Assembly (NCBI GenBank): GCA_949284065.1
Contig: CASDUO010000004.1
Span: forward strand, 1 to 57,717
DNA: 57,717 bases
Origin: an uncultured Bacillota bacterium
GTDB taxonomy: Bacteria; Bacillota; Clostridia; Peptostreptococcales; Anaerovoracaceae
Reading direction: 5' to 3'
Shown here: positions 1 through 10,889 of the stretch, in pieces
Layout: every line of letters begins with the position of its first letter
How positions within the stretch are numbered: the first letter of the stretch is position 1
Notes under the pieces: generated by a model
Told to the model about the DNA's origin: nothing
What the model saw: only the letters and a program-made list of their open reading frames with translations
The model's database searches: none
Made by a program: the position numbers and the translations under genes

Positions 1-237
1 AAATATATAATGCCCGTGAAGATCGACAAGGCGGCCGCCATGAAGGACATCCCCCTCGATATAGGGGGAGAGGTGATGCGGCGGAAAAAGGTGCTCAAGA
101 TACCCGACATCATCCTCGACAAAGAAGAAGTGGTATATAAGCCTTTTTACATCGTGGAATGTGAGAACAAAGAAGAGGAGCACTTCCATATACTGTTCGA
201 TCCGCTCAATGCTCATTACAGTCTGATAAATGCGTGA
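1..237 (+). CDS. Unrecognised protein, C-terminal part (cut by window edge)
   Basis: The reading frame is open to the left edge of the window, so the true start may lie outside; the first ATG inside is at 10, with too little upstream sequence to judge a ribosome binding site. The visible part is about 78 residues, charged, with a run of Lys/Glu and no membrane segment, cysteine cluster or motif I know. A good terminator follows at 282-310, so this is the last gene of its transcript. I do not recognise the family and assign no function. Confidence 0.5.
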   Translation, partial: KYIMPVKIDKAAAMKDIPLDIGGEVMRRKKVLKIPDIILDKEEVVYKPFYIVECENKEEEHFHILFDPLNAHYSLINA

Positions 238-281
238 TGACACAGTTTGACAAAATACATTTACCTATCGCTCCGTCAAAG

Positions 282-310
282 GACCGCCGCTGAAAATGCG
301 GCGGTCTTTT
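282..310 (+). terminator. Rho-independent terminator after the first gene
   Basis: Perfect 9-bp stem GACCGCCGC/GCGGCGGTC with a 7-nt loop, followed by TTTT. It separates the upstream gene from the leucine operon promoter. Confidence 0.85.
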
Positions 311-374
311 CGCTGTATGAGGAGCGACCGTTTTCGTTGCGGAGCCATCCGGTCCCGCAGTATACAAAAACCCC

Positions 375-404
375 TTGACAACCACAGACGGTGGAGATTA
401 AAAT
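375..404 (+). promoter_or_regulatory. Promoter of the leucine operon
   Basis: A consensus -35 TTGACA (375-380) and -10 TAAAAT (399-404) are separated by 18 bp. Transcription would start near 411, just ahead of the T-box leader, and continue through leuACDB. Confidence 0.8.
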
Positions 405-410
405 CATTAC

Positions 411-612
411 AATCGAATATTGCGATGACGGGAATAAGTTGACCGGGATCATCTTGCAGAGAGCGGCCGGACGGTGAAAGCGCCGCAGATGAAAAGTCAG
501 CGTCTCACCCCCGAGCAAACCTCTGGAAAGCGGGCTTGGTGATGGCCGAGCCAAAAAGAGTGGTACCGCGGAAGCTCATGCCTTCGTCTCTTTATGGGGA
601 CGAAGGTTTTTT
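411..612 (+). promoter_or_regulatory. T-box leader, leucine specific (specifier CTC)
   Basis: The conserved T-box AGAGTGGTACCGCGG lies at 557-571 and is followed at 581-612 by a terminator hairpin (CCTTCGTCTC / GGGACGAAGG, then six T). Upstream, a stem I region carries the AGAGAGC element and a CTC triplet (504-506) followed by ACC, the usual setting of a specifier codon. CTC is a leucine codon, and the TGGT in the T-box would pair with an A-discriminator tRNA end, as in tRNA-Leu. Established mechanism: uncharged tRNA stabilises the antiterminator and turns the operon on. The specifier choice is my reading and agrees with the downstream genes. Confidence 0.88.
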
Positions 613-646
613 GATAAATGCGGCGCCGAAAGGAAAGGTGAAAAAA

Positions 647-2347
647 ATGCAGAACACAGACAAATACTCGGTAGGATATTTCATGCCGCCGGAAACGGAT
701 ATGGAATGGATCAAGCAGGACAGACTTACAAAGGCTCCCCAATGGTGCAGCGTGGATCTGAGAGACGGGAATCAGGCCCTCATCGTTCCCATGAGTCTGG
801 ATGAGAAGCTGGAGTTTTTCCAATACCTGGTCAAGCTGGGATTCAAGGAGATCGAAGTAGGATTCCCCGCCGCCTCGGATACAGAATATGAATTTTTAAG
901 GACGCTGATCGAAAGGAATCTCATTCCCGACGACGTGAAGGTGCAGGTGCTCACCCAGTCCAGGGAGCATATAATCGCAAAGACTTTCGAGGCCCTGAAG
1001 GGAGCGAAAAAGGCTGTGGTACACTTGTATAACTCCACTTCCTACGCACAGAGAGAGCAGGTGTTCAAGGCGTCTAAAGAGGAAATAATCGAAATAGCGG
1101 TGTCCGGTGCGAAGCTTATGGATCAGTACAAAGAAAAGGACACAGAAGGAACGGAGTTCCAGTTCGAGTATTCACCGGAAAGCTTCACGGGGACCGAACC
1201 GGAATTTGCCGCAGAGATATGCAATGCGGTCATAGATATATGGAAGCCCACGGCCGAAAACAAAGTGATAATCAATCTGCCCTCTACGGTGCAGATGTCC
1301 ATGCCCCACGTTTATGGCCAGCAGATACACTATATGCATAAGAACCTCCATGATAGGGAAAACATCGTGCTTTCCCTCCACCCTCACAACGACAGAGGCA
1401 CCGGTGTAGCAGATGCTGAGATGGGGATGCTGGCAGGAGCGGACAGGATCGAGGGCACGCTTTTCGGCAACGGAGAGAGGACAGGTAATGTGGACATAGT
1501 CACCCTGGGAATGAACCTGTACACTCACGGAGTGGATCCGGGTCTGGACTTTACCGATATGCCCGACATAGTGGCGCACTATGAGAAATTCACGAATATA
1601 AAGGTCCACCCAAGACAGCCCTACGGCGGACAGCTGGTCTTCGCTGCCTTCTCCGGTTCCCATCAGGATGCCATCGCGAAGGGCATGAAATTCAGAGAGG
1701 ACAGGGGCTCCCACAAGTGGACGGTACCTTATCTGCCATTGGATCCCAAAGATATAGGAAGGGAATACGAGGCCGATGTCATAAGGATAAACAGTCAGTC
1801 CGGAAAAGGAGGAGTGGCATATATCCTCGAACATAACTTCGGATATGATCTTCCCAAAAAGATGAGGGAAGAAGTGGGATATATGGTCAAGAACAAGTCG
1901 GACCACGAACACAAGGAACTCAGGCCCGACGAGATATTCGATCTGTTCGATGAGGAATATATAAATGTATTCGAACCGGTGGATATCACTGACGCCACCT
2001 TCAAAAAGATATCCGGCATAAAGGAAGGCGGCATGAAGGTGACCATAGATGTGGACATAGACGGCAAGACATACAATCTGTCCGCAGAGGGCAACGGACG
2101 TCTCGATGCGGTGAGCAACGCGCTGAGGAAGAGCCCGTACAATTTCGAATATGAATTCGTGACATATTCGGAACACGCCCTGGAATCAGAGTCCGACTCC
2201 AGAGCTGCAGCTTATGTGGCCATATCGGATAAAAACGGCTGGATATATTGGGGAGTGGGACTCCATGATGATATAATATTCGCATCGGTAAACGCTCTTG
2301 TCAGCGCCGTGAACAGGATGAACAGGATAAGCCATTTCGTAAAATGA
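647..2347 (+). CDS. leuA: 2-isopropylmalate synthase
   Basis: Condenses acetyl-CoA with 2-oxoisovalerate, the first committed step to leucine. About 566 residues, the length of the long (type 2) LeuA. The HMGL-like TIM barrel begins with RDGNQ near residues 39-43 and has the metal-binding HPHND motif near 245; a C-terminal LeuA regulatory domain follows. I place the start at ATG 647, behind AGGAAAGGTG, because the longer frame from 536 would be translated from the T-box and its terminator. First gene of leuACDB, controlled by the leucine T-box; leucine feedback at the C-terminal domain is expected from the family. Confidence 0.95.
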   Translation: MQNTDKYSVGYFMPPETDMEWIKQDRLTKAPQWCSVDLRDGNQALIVPMSLDEKLEFFQYLVKLGFKEIEVGFPAASDTEYEFLRTLIERNLIPDDVKVQVLTQSREHIIAKTFEALKGAKKAVVHLYNSTSYAQREQVFKASKEEIIEIAVSGAKLMDQYKEKDTEGTEFQFEYSPESFTGTEPEFAAEICNAVIDIWKPTAENKVIINLPSTVQMSMPHVYGQQIHYMHKNLHDRENIVLSLHPHNDRGTGVADAEMGMLAGADRIEGTLFGNGERTGNVDIVTLGMNLYTHGVDPGLDFTDMPDIVAHYEKFTNIKVHPRQPYGGQLVFAAFSGSHQDAIAKGMKFREDRGSHKWTVPYLPLDPKDIGREYEADVIRINSQSGKGGVAYILEHNFGYDLPKKMREEVGYMVKNKSDHEHKELRPDEIFDLFDEEYINVFEPVDITDATFKKISGIKEGGMKVTIDVDIDGKTYNLSAEGNGRLDAVSNALRKSPYNFEYEFVTYSEHALESESDSRAAAYVAISDKNGWIYWGVGLHDDIIFASVNALVSAVNRMNRISHFVK

Positions 2348-2460
2348 TCCCGGCCGGCCGATGCACGGCGGCTTTCGGGAAAGGCGCATGCTGTGAGGTC
2401 CTGCGGAAAGGACAGGAGACCGGAGGATAGGATCAAAGAAAAAAGAAAGGAAAGAGTAAC

Positions 2461-3723
2461 ATGAGCAAAATGACCATGACCCAGAAGATACTTGCAGATC
2501 ACGCCGGTCTGGACCAGGTGGTTCCGGGGCAGCTTATAAGAGCCGGGCTGGACATGGTGCTGGCAAACGACATCACCGGGCCCGTTTCAATAAACGAATT
2601 TGAAAAAGCCGGATTTGATTCGGTATTCGACAGGGAAAAGATATCCCTCGTTATGGACCATTTCACACCGAACAAGGACATCAAATCGGCACAGCAGTGC
2701 AGGCAGTGCCGCATATTTGCCGGAAAGCACCGGATCAAACATTTTTATGATGTGGGAAAGATGGGAGTTGAACATGCTCTCCTTCCGGAGCAGGGCATAG
2801 TGGGTGCGGGAGACTGCATCATAGGTGCCGATTCCCACACCTGTACATACGGAGCCCTGGGAGCTTTTTCCACCGGCGTGGGCAGTACGGATCTGGCCGC
2901 AGGCATGGCTACGGGGGAAGCGTGGTTCAAAGTGCCGGAAGCTATAAGATTCGAGCTGAAGGGGAAGCCCGGACCATATGTGGGAGGAAAGGATGTCATA
3001 CTACATATCATCGGTATGATAGGAGTGGACGGATCCCTGTACAAGTCCATGGAATTCACGGGAGAAGGAATAGGGAACCTGTCTATGGACGACCGTCTCA
3101 CCATAGCCAACATGGCCATAGAAGCCGGAGCGAAAAACGGCATATTCATGGTGGACGACGTGGCTGAGAGCTATATGAAACTCAGGATGGAAAGACCGTA
3201 CAAAGTCTACGAGCCCGACGAAGATGCGGAATATGCCGAAACGTTCGAAATAGATCTTTCGGAGATAAAGCCCACAGTGGCGTTCCCCCATCTCCCTGAA
3301 AACACTAGGACCATAGATCAGGTGGGTGACATAGCCATCGACCAGGTGGTCATAGGCTCTTGTACTAACGGCAGGCTCAGCGATATGGGCATAGCCGCCG
3401 ATATCATGAAGGGCAAGAAGGTGGCCGACGGAGTCAGAGCCATAATCATACCTGCCACACAGCAGATATACAAAGACTGCCTAAAGCTGGGATATATAGA
3501 CACTTTCATCGATGCGGGCTGCGTGGTCAGCACACCTACCTGCGGACCCTGCCTCGGAGGATATATGGGCATACTCGCTCAGGGAGAAAGATGTGTAGCA
3601 ACGACCAACAGGAATTTTGTGGGACGTATGGGCCATACGGAAAGTGAAATATATCTGGCCTCCCCCGCAGTCGCCGCAGCTTCCGCTCTGACCGGGAAGA
3701 TAAGCGGACCGAAAGGAGAATGA
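2461..3723 (+). CDS. leuC: 3-isopropylmalate dehydratase, large subunit
   Basis: Isomerises 2- to 3-isopropylmalate together with LeuD, using a [4Fe-4S] cluster in an aconitase fold. The 420-residue length fits the shorter HACN/LeuC type found in anaerobes and archaea. Cluster ligands are visible at C301 (SCTNGRLSD), C361 and C364 (TCGPCLGG); [13 protein letters not shown] marks the active site. A clear AGGAAAGAG site precedes ATG 2461. The gene follows leuA and lies 6 bp before leuD, so both subunits come from one transcript. Confidence 0.95.
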   Translation: MSKMTMTQKILADHAGLDQVVPGQLIRAGLDMVLANDITGPVSINEFEKAGFDSVFDREKISLVMDHFTPNKDIKSAQQCRQCRIFAGKHRIKHFYDVGKMGVEHALLPEQGIVGAGDCIIGADSHTCTYGALGAFSTGVGSTDLAAGMATGEAWFKVPEAIRFELKGKPGPYVGGKDVILHIIGMIGVDGSLYKSMEFTGEGIGNLSMDDRLTIANMAIEAGAKNGIFMVDDVAESYMKLRMERPYKVYEPDEDAEYAETFEIDLSEIKPTVAFPHLPENTRTIDQVGDIAIDQVVIGSCTNGRLSDMGIAADIMKGKKVADGVRAIIIPATQQIYKDCLKLGYIDTFIDAGCVVSTPTCGPCLGGYMGILAQGERCVATTNRNFVGRMGHTESEIYLASPAVAAASALTGKISGPKGE

Positions 3724-3729
3724 AGGGAA

Positions 3730-4221
3730 ATGAAAGCACAGGGAACAGTACACAAATACGGAAACAACGTGGACACAGACGTTATAATACCGGCAAGGTA
3801 TCTCAACACACAGGACCATAAGGAGCTGGCAAGCCACTGTATGGAAGATATCGACAAGGATTTCGTCAGCAAGGTCAAGGAAGGTGACATCATGGTGGCG
3901 GAGAACAATTTCGGATGCGGTTCGTCGAGAGAGCATGCTCCCATAGCCATCAAGGCCTCTGGTATAAAATGTGTCATCGCAAAGTCCTTTGCCAGGATAT
4001 TCTACCGCAATGCCATAAATATAGGACTGCCCATACTGGAATGCAGCGAGGCGGGAGAGAAGATACAGGCAGGAGACCAGGTGGAGGTGGACTTCGACAC
4101 CGGAGAGATAAGGAACATCACGAGAGGGGAAACGTACAAAGCCATACCCTTCCCCGATTTCATAAAGGAGATAATGGATAAGGACGGTCTGCTCAATTCC
4201 ATAAAGGGACCGGCGAAATAA
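3730..4221 (+). CDS. leuD: 3-isopropylmalate dehydratase, small subunit
   Basis: The swivelling partner of LeuC. 163 residues, typical for the small subunit paired with a 420-residue LeuC. The motif [13 protein letters not shown] (substrate-recognition loop) and the N-terminal [16 protein letters not shown] are diagnostic. Starts 6 bp after leuC with GGAG overlapping its end, so translation is probably coupled. Confidence 0.95.
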   Translation: MKAQGTVHKYGNNVDTDVIIPARYLNTQDHKELASHCMEDIDKDFVSKVKEGDIMVAENNFGCGSSREHAPIAIKASGIKCVIAKSFARIFYRNAINIGLPILECSEAGEKIQAGDQVEVDFDTGEIRNITRGETYKAIPFPDFIKEIMDKDGLLNSIKGPAK

Positions 4222-4242
4222 CATGATACAAGGAGACGGAAT

Positions 4243-5313
4243 ATGAATTACAATATCGCAGTTATCAAGGGAGACGGCATAGGCCCGGAGATCGTAGATG
4301 AGGCCATCAAAGTCCTGGATAAGGTAGGAGAAAAATTCGGACATCAGTTCAAGTACGATCATGTGCTTGCAGGAGGTATCGCCATAGACGAAGTGGGAGA
4401 AGCTTTGCCTCAGGACACGGTCAGCGCCTGCAAGGCTTCTGATGCAGTACTTTTGGGAGCCATAGGCGGATGGAAATGGGATGATCTGCCCGGAGACAAA
4501 AGACCGGAAACGGCCATACTGGGATTGAGGAAAGAACTGAATCTCTTTGCCAATCTGAGGCCGGCCCTCCTGTTCGATCCCCTGGCAGAGGCGTGTCCGC
4601 TGAAGCCTGAGATCGTAAAGGGCGGACTGGACATCATGGTGGTCAGGGAGCTTACCGGAGGCATATACTTCGGAAAAAGAGAGACCCGCATGACCGACAA
4701 GGGTGAGATGGCCTATGATATGGAAATATACTATGATTATGAGATAGAGAGGATAGCGAGGGTAGCATTCGATCTGGCAATGAAGCGGAACAAAAAAGTG
4801 ACCAGCGTAGACAAGGCCAATGTCCTGGACAGCTCTCGCCTGTGGAGAAGGGTGGTCGCAGAAGTGGCAAAGGACTATCCGGAGGTCGAGCTGGACAACC
4901 TCTATGTCGACAACGCAGCCATGCAGCTGGTACACGCACCCCAGAAATTCGATGTGGTGCTTACCGGAAACATGTTCGGCGACATCCTTTCTGATGAAGC
5001 CAGTCAGATAACAGGGTCACTGGGCATGCTTTCTTCGGCATCGCTGACGGAGGGCAATTTCGGGCTTTATGAACCCAGTCACGGGAGCGCCCCCAAGTAT
5101 GCGGGACTGAATGTGATAAACCCTATAGCCACCATATTGAGCGCAGCCATGATGCTCAGATATACGTTCGAACTGGGTGAAGAAGCCGATGCAGTGGAAA
5201 GGGCCGTGGAAAAGACCTTGAGTGACGGCATAAGGACCAGGGACATCATGGGAGAAGGATGTACCCAGGTGGGGACCGATGAGATAGGCAGCGCCATCGC
5301 TGAAAGGATATAG
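4243..5313 (+). CDS. leuB: 3-isopropylmalate dehydrogenase
   Basis: Oxidative decarboxylation of 3-isopropylmalate to 2-oxoisocaproate with NAD+. 356 residues, the usual size. [11 protein letters not shown] at the N terminus, a substrate-binding region with [13 protein letters not shown], metal-binding [14 protein letters not shown] and the NAD-binding [12 protein letters not shown] are all intact. Last gene of the leucine operon, with a strong terminator 30 bp downstream. ATG 4243 follows an AGGAGACGG site. Confidence 0.96.
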   Translation: MNYNIAVIKGDGIGPEIVDEAIKVLDKVGEKFGHQFKYDHVLAGGIAIDEVGEALPQDTVSACKASDAVLLGAIGGWKWDDLPGDKRPETAILGLRKELNLFANLRPALLFDPLAEACPLKPEIVKGGLDIMVVRELTGGIYFGKRETRMTDKGEMAYDMEIYYDYEIERIARVAFDLAMKRNKKVTSVDKANVLDSSRLWRRVVAEVAKDYPEVELDNLYVDNAAMQLVHAPQKFDVVLTGNMFGDILSDEASQITGSLGMLSSASLTEGNFGLYEPSHGSAPKYAGLNVINPIATILSAAMMLRYTFELGEEADAVERAVEKTLSDGIRTRDIMGEGCTQVGTDEIGSAIAERI

Positions 5314-5344
5314 AGATCGGAGAACACATGACGAAGACAAAAAA

Positions 5345-5376
5345 GACCTGCGGCCTAAAAGCTGCAGGTCTTTTTT
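5345..5376 (+). terminator. Terminator of the leucine operon
   Basis: Ten-base-pair stem GACCTGCGGC/GCTGCAGGTC (one G-U) with loop CTAAAA, then six T. It lies between leuB and the convergent tRNA gene. Confidence 0.93.
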
Positions 5377-5398
5377 CAGGCGGGGACGCCGCCTTATG

Positions 5399-5474
5399 TG
5401 GTGATCCGTAATAGACTTGAACTATCGACCTTCTGGTTGTCACCCAGACGCTCTCCCAGCTGAGCTAACGGATC
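5399..5474 (-). tRNA. tRNA-Val (anticodon GAC)
   Basis: On the minus strand the sequence folds as a full cloverleaf: 7-bp acceptor GATCCGT/ACGGATC, D arm GCTC/GAGC, anticodon stem TCTGG/CCAGA with loop GTGACAA, T arm GATAG/CTATT, A73 and an encoded CCA (5399-5401). With U33 second in the loop the anticodon is GAC, which reads GUC/GUU valine codons. Base 32 is G where a pyrimidine is usual. It stands alone between two branched-chain amino acid operons, opposite in direction. Confidence 0.93.
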
Positions 5475-5486
5475 ATTACGAAACAG

Positions 5487-5515
5487 ATTGTAACATCATC
5501 AGGGCTCTTGTTCAA
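5487..5515 (-). promoter_or_regulatory. Promoter of tRNA-Val
   Basis: On the minus strand -35 TTGAAC (5510-5515) and -10 TACAAT (5487-5492) are 17 bp apart, and the mature tRNA would begin about 13 bases after the -10 box. Confidence 0.8.
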
Positions 5516-5690
5516 GAAAAAACTGCTCTTTGGAAGGGGCATCTGAAGGTCCGCCATGACGATGCGGATCCCGCGGAAGCAGAGGGATGCTGACGGAAGG
5601 GCCATAGGGCCGTAGGGAAGCTCGAAAAAAGTGTAAAAAAATTATTTAACAGCAAAAACTATGAATAAATACAAAAATATATCAAAAATA

Positions 5691-5707
5691 TTGTGTATAT
5701 AACACAA
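5691..5707. promoter_or_regulatory. Candidate operator upstream of ilvB
   Basis: Inverted repeat TTGTGT-N5-ACACAA lies 17 bp ahead of the ilvB -35 box in a very AT-rich 120-bp stretch. It resembles the half-sites of the redox repressor Rex (TTGTGA-N6-TCACAA) but differs in spacing and one base, so the regulator is open. No T-box is present here. The remainder of the 5475-5790 intergenic stretch holds the tRNA promoter and the ilvB promoter; I see no gene in it. Confidence 0.4.
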
Positions 5708-5723
5708 ATATTGCAATAAAATA

Positions 5724-5751
5724 TTGACTTTGCTGTAAAAGAGCATATAAT
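5724..5751 (+). promoter_or_regulatory. Promoter of the ilv operon
   Basis: -35 TTGACT (5724-5729) and -10 TATAAT (5746-5751), 16 bp apart, in an AT-rich region; ATG of ilvB follows at 5791 behind GGAGGGAGA. Confidence 0.8.
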
Positions 5752-5790
5752 AAGACCGCAAACTACATCTTTTGATATGGAGGGAGACCA

Positions 5791-7455
5791 ATGAAATTAA
5801 CAGGATCTCAAATAATAGCGGAGATACTGCTTGAGCATGACGTTCATCAGGTGTTCGGTTATCCGGGAGGGGCGGCTTTGAACGTATATGACGCCCTTTA
5901 TGAATATAAAGACCAGATAAGGCATGTGGTCACGGCCCATGAACAGGGGGCAGCCCATGCAGCTGACGGTTATTCGAGAGCTACCGGCAAGACAGGAGTG
6001 GTTTTCGCTACCAGCGGACCCGGGGCGACGAATCTGGTGACGGGCCTGGCTACGGCGTTTATGGACAGCGTACCTATGGTAGCCATAACTTCCAATGTGC
6101 CCGATGCACTCATAGGCAGAGACGCCTTCCAGGAGATATGCATCACCGGTGTGACCATGCCTATAACCAAGCATAATTATTTCGTGAACAAAATAGAGGA
6201 TCTGCCCATGGCGCTCCACAATGCGTTCAGGATCGCCAAAAGCGGACGAAAAGGACCGGTCCTCGTAGATGTGACTAAGGATGTCACGGCGCAGACCCTG
6301 GACTACAAACCGGGCAAGTATGAGATGCCGGACGATGAGCAGCCCGTAGTGGACATAGATACGGTGAAGAAAATAGCGGATATGATCAACAGCGCCAAGA
6401 GACCGGTGATATATCTGGGCGGCGGTGCAGGGAACAGCGGTGCGGCCGATCAGGTCAATGAGTTTGCGGCGAAGGCCCATATCCCCGTGGCTCACACTCT
6501 CATGGCGGCAGGGATCATAGGCTACGAGAACCCCCTCAATCTGGGTATATTGGGGATGCACGGAACTGTAGCTTCAAATAAAGCTATGGACAGGGCGGAC
6601 CTGCTCATAGCCCTGGGGACCAGATTCAGTGACAGGGTGGCGCTGAACCCTAAGAAATTCGCCAGGAAGGCTACTAAGATACAGGTGGACATAGACAGGA
6701 GCGAAATAAACAAGAACGTCATCGTGGACTATGGTATCAACAGCGATGTGAAGGATTTCCTCCTCAAGATAATGCCATATATAGAAGAGAGCGACAGGAA
6801 AGAGTGGATGACCGAGATAGACGAACTCAAAAAGATACCCGGCGACAAAAGGTGCGGAGGCGGAGAGCTTTTCCCCAGTGAGATAGTCGAAACTGTCTGC
6901 GATAAAACAGACAAGGACACCATATATGTGACCGATGTAGGGCAGCACCAGATGTGGGCGGCTCAGTATCTGAAACATAAAAGTACGGACAAGTTCCTCA
7001 CAAGCGGGGGACTGGGGACCATGGGTTACGGATACGGTGCGGCCATAGGCGCGCAGATAGGATGTCCCGATAAGAGGGTGGTACATTTCACCGGAGACGG
7101 TTCTTTCCACATGAACCTGAATGAAGGCTGTACGGCGGTGAGCTACGACCTGCCCATCATAACGGTCATAATGAACAACAAAGTCCTGGGCATGGTGTAT
7201 CAGTGGCAGACCAGTTTTTACGGTGAAAGGTACAGCTGTACGGATCTTGACCGAAAGACGGATTTTGCAAAAGTAGGCAAGGGCTTTGGCGTCAAGACCT
7301 TTACGGCGACCAGCCAAAAAGAGTTCGAAGCGGCATTCGAACAGGCGTTGAAAGCCAAAGGACCTGTCTGGATAGACTGCCACATCGACAAGGAAGAAAG
7401 GGTTCTCCCCATGATCCCTCCCGGCGGAACTACAGATGATATGATAATCGGATAG
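5791..7455 (+). CDS. ilvB: Acetolactate synthase, large subunit
   Basis: ThDP- and FAD-dependent enzyme that condenses two pyruvates (valine, leucine) or pyruvate with 2-oxobutyrate (isoleucine). 554 residues, standard for the catalytic subunit. The ThDP-activating glutamate is E51 in AHEQGAAHAADGY; SGPGATNLVTG and the ThDP-binding GDGSFHMNLNE...MNN follow in order. First gene of ilvB-ilvH-ilvC-ilvD, followed 11 bp later by the regulatory subunit, which argues for the anabolic rather than the fermentative enzyme. Confidence 0.95.
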   Translation: MKLTGSQIIAEILLEHDVHQVFGYPGGAALNVYDALYEYKDQIRHVVTAHEQGAAHAADGYSRATGKTGVVFATSGPGATNLVTGLATAFMDSVPMVAITSNVPDALIGRDAFQEICITGVTMPITKHNYFVNKIEDLPMALHNAFRIAKSGRKGPVLVDVTKDVTAQTLDYKPGKYEMPDDEQPVVDIDTVKKIADMINSAKRPVIYLGGGAGNSGAADQVNEFAAKAHIPVAHTLMAAGIIGYENPLNLGILGMHGTVASNKAMDRADLLIALGTRFSDRVALNPKKFARKATKIQVDIDRSEINKNVIVDYGINSDVKDFLLKIMPYIEESDRKEWMTEIDELKKIPGDKRCGGGELFPSEIVETVCDKTDKDTIYVTDVGQHQMWAAQYLKHKSTDKFLTSGGLGTMGYGYGAAIGAQIGCPDKRVVHFTGDGSFHMNLNEGCTAVSYDLPIITVIMNNKVLGMVYQWQTSFYGERYSCTDLDRKTDFAKVGKGFGVKTFTATSQKEFEAAFEQALKAKGPVWIDCHIDKEERVLPMIPPGGTTDDMIIG

Positions 7456-7466
7456 GAGGCGAGGAC

Positions 7467-7958
7467 ATGGCATTTCAAAGAGAAGTAGTCAGCATATTCG
7501 TGGATAATCAGGCCAACGTGCTGTCCCGGGTGGTAAGCCTTTACGGACGCAGGGGATTCAACATAGATTCCCTCACGGTATCGGCCACCAACAATCCGGA
7601 AGTATCGAGGATCACCATAGTTTTTCACGGTGACGAACAGACCCTGGATCAGATCATAAGTCAAACAGAAAAATTAGAGGTGGTCAGAGACGTTTTCCGC
7701 CTCACCCCTGACGAAAGCGTTTTCAGGGAACTGCTTTTGATGAAGGTGGTCGTGGGAAAGGAAAGCCGGAGCAGCCTGAAAGAGATAGTGGACATTTACA
7801 GGGGAAAGATAATCGACCTTTCCAAGGAGAGCCTGATCATCGAAATGACTGGGGAACCGGGAAAACTTGACGCGTTCATGGAGATGATGTCCTGTTATGA
7901 TGTGGTCGAAGTCTGCAGGACAGGTATGACAGCCATAGGCAGAGGGCTGCGAAAGTAA
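7467..7958 (+). CDS. ilvH: Acetolactate synthase, small (regulatory) subunit
   Basis: 163 residues. The N-terminal ACT domain has VDNQANVLSRVVSLYGRRGFNIDSL, the valine-binding fold of IlvH/IlvN, and a C-terminal ACT-like half completes it. The subunit stimulates IlvB and gives feedback inhibition by valine in the family. TAGGAGGCGAG provides the ribosome binding site right at the ilvB stop codon. Confidence 0.94.
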   Translation: MAFQREVVSIFVDNQANVLSRVVSLYGRRGFNIDSLTVSATNNPEVSRITIVFHGDEQTLDQIISQTEKLEVVRDVFRLTPDESVFRELLLMKVVVGKESRSSLKEIVDIYRGKIIDLSKESLIIEMTGEPGKLDAFMEMMSCYDVVEVCRTGMTAIGRGLRK

Positions 7959-8089
7959 AAAACCGTCGCAAAATACGGGGAAATGATATATAATAACTGG
8001 CGGGAACCGGCAGGACGTTCGGTGTCCCAGCGGATCGAACATACGACAAGCACTGTTTTCGGACAAAATCAGATATGACTTGACCATAA

Positions 8090-9121
<1,032 letters not shown>

Positions 9122-9147
9122 GTATCGCGATTACAGGAGGGTAAATC

Positions 9148-10812
9148 ATGAAAGAGAGAAGTGATCAGGTTACCCGCGGCATAGAACGAGCTCCCCACAG
9201 GAGCTTGTTTTATGCAATGGGCTATACACAGGAAGAGTTGGACAGGCCGCTCATAGGCGTGGTGAGCGCATACAGCGAAATAGTCCCCGGACATATAAAT
9301 CTGGACAAAGTCACAGAAGCGGTAAAGGCCGGAGTGCGCATGGCAGGAGGGACTCCCATAGTAGTGCCGTCGATAGGAGTATGTGACGGCATCGCCATGG
9401 GGCACAGCGGGATGAGGTATTCTCTTCCAAGCAGGGAGCTCATAGCAGACAGCGTGGAGACCATGGCTCAGGCCCACATGTTCGACGGTTTGGTTCTGGT
9501 CCCGAATTGTGATAAAATCGTACCCGGGATGATAATGGCAGCAGTGAGGATAAACATACCCACAGTCGTCTGTTCGGGCGGGCCCATGATGTACGGAAAG
9601 GTAGACGGACAGGAAACCAGTCTTTCCAAGATATTTGAAGCCGTAGGCGCCAGGAAGGCAGACATGATAGACGACGAGAAGCTGATGGAATTCGAGCAGG
9701 GAGTATGCCCGGGATGCGGAAGCTGTTCCGGCATGTACACGGCCAACAGCATGAATTGTCTGTCGGAAGCCATAGGTATAGCCCTACCGGGGAACGGCAC
9801 AGTACCGGCTGTGGATTCGGGCAGGATAAGACTTGCAAAAGAGGCGGGCCGTGCTGTGATGACCCTTCTCGAAAAGGATATAAAGGCCAGGGACATAATC
9901 AATGAAAAAGCCATAGGGAACGCTTTGGCGTGCGATATGGCGCTGGGATGTTCATCCAACTCTGTGCTCCATCTCCTCGCCATAGCGACAGAGGCCGGGA
10001 TAGAGCTGGACCTGAACATGTTCAATGAATTCAGCAGCAGAGTCCCCAATCTCTGCCACCTTGCTCCGGCGGGAGACGCCCATATGCCGGATCTCAATGA
10101 GGCAGGGGGGATAAGGGCAGTCTTTGCAGAGCTGGACAAGAAAGGCCTTATAGACAAAAGCCTGATCACCGCCACGGGAAAGACTGTAGGAGAGAATATA
10201 GCCGGTGCAAAAGTGCTGGATCACGATATAATCAGACCTGTTGAAGAGCCGTACAGCCAGACGGGAGGCATAGCCATACTCTGGGGCAATATAGCACAGG
10301 ACGGCTGCGTCGTAAAAAGGAGCGCAGTTGCCCCCGAGATGATGACACACAGCGGTCCGGCGAGAGTCTTCGACAGCGAGGAAGATGCTATAGGCAGCAT
10401 ATACGACGGAAAGATAAACCCGGGAGACGTGGTTGTCATAAGATATGAAGGCCCCAAGGGCGGTCCGGGAATGAGAGAGATGCTGGGACCCACAAGCGCT
10501 CTTGCCGGCATGAAGCTGGACAAGTCCGTGGCACTCATAACCGATGGCAGATTCAGCGGAGCGAGCAGAGGCGCATCCATAGGACATGTGTCCCCTGAGG
10601 CGGCAGCAGGAGGGAGCATAGGTCTCATAGAAGAGGGGGATATCATAGAGATAGATATCCCGGCATCTAAGATAAATGTGAAGGTCAGTGATGATAAGCT
10701 GGAAGAGAGAAGGAAAGAATATAAAGAGCCTGATTTCAGAGTAAAAAAAGGCTGGCTGAAAAGATACCAGGATGCAGTGCAGGGAGCGAACCTGGGAGCT
10801 GTAGTAAGGTGA
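9148..10812 (+). CDS. ilvD: Dihydroxy-acid dehydratase
   Basis: Dehydrates 2,3-dihydroxyisovalerate and its methyl homologue to the 2-oxo acids used by branched-chain aminotransferases and LeuA. 554 residues. Cluster cysteines can be seen at C121 (NCDKIVPGM) and in the [16 protein letters not shown] motif beginning at 187; [14 protein letters not shown] closes the active site. Three cysteines in these motifs fit either a [4Fe-4S] or a [2Fe-2S] type. Starts 26 bp after ilvC behind ACAGGAGGG. Confidence 0.95.
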   Translation: MKERSDQVTRGIERAPHRSLFYAMGYTQEELDRPLIGVVSAYSEIVPGHINLDKVTEAVKAGVRMAGGTPIVVPSIGVCDGIAMGHSGMRYSLPSRELIADSVETMAQAHMFDGLVLVPNCDKIVPGMIMAAVRINIPTVVCSGGPMMYGKVDGQETSLSKIFEAVGARKADMIDDEKLMEFEQGVCPGCGSCSGMYTANSMNCLSEAIGIALPGNGTVPAVDSGRIRLAKEAGRAVMTLLEKDIKARDIINEKAIGNALACDMALGCSSNSVLHLLAIATEAGIELDLNMFNEFSSRVPNLCHLAPAGDAHMPDLNEAGGIRAVFAELDKKGLIDKSLITATGKTVGENIAGAKVLDHDIIRPVEEPYSQTGGIAILWGNIAQDGCVVKRSAVAPEMMTHSGPARVFDSEEDAIGSIYDGKINPGDVVVIRYEGPKGGPGMREMLGPTSALAGMKLDKSVALITDGRFSGASRGASIGHVSPEAAAGGSIGLIEEGDIIEIDIPASKINVKVSDDKLEERRKEYKEPDFRVKKGWLKRYQDAVQGANLGAVVR

Positions 10813-10889
10813 TCCCGGTGACAGGATGAGAAGCCCCGGGTATCTGAGTCTGAGAAAGGAATGACCGCAGGAGCGGACACGGCAAGATC

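Noticed and set aside
536..646. N-terminal extension of leuA starting at 536
   Set aside because: It would translate the T-box and its terminator hairpin; ATG 647 has a proper ribosome binding site and yields the normal LeuA N terminus.
5534..5625. Small ORF between tRNA-Val and ilvB beginning at the ATGACGATG
   Set aside because: No ribosome binding site and short; composition is not protein-like.
5691..5707. Rex site before ilvB
   Set aside because: The repeat is real and listed as a candidate operator, but its half-site ends in T instead of A and the spacer is 5 rather than 6, so I do not assign it to Rex.
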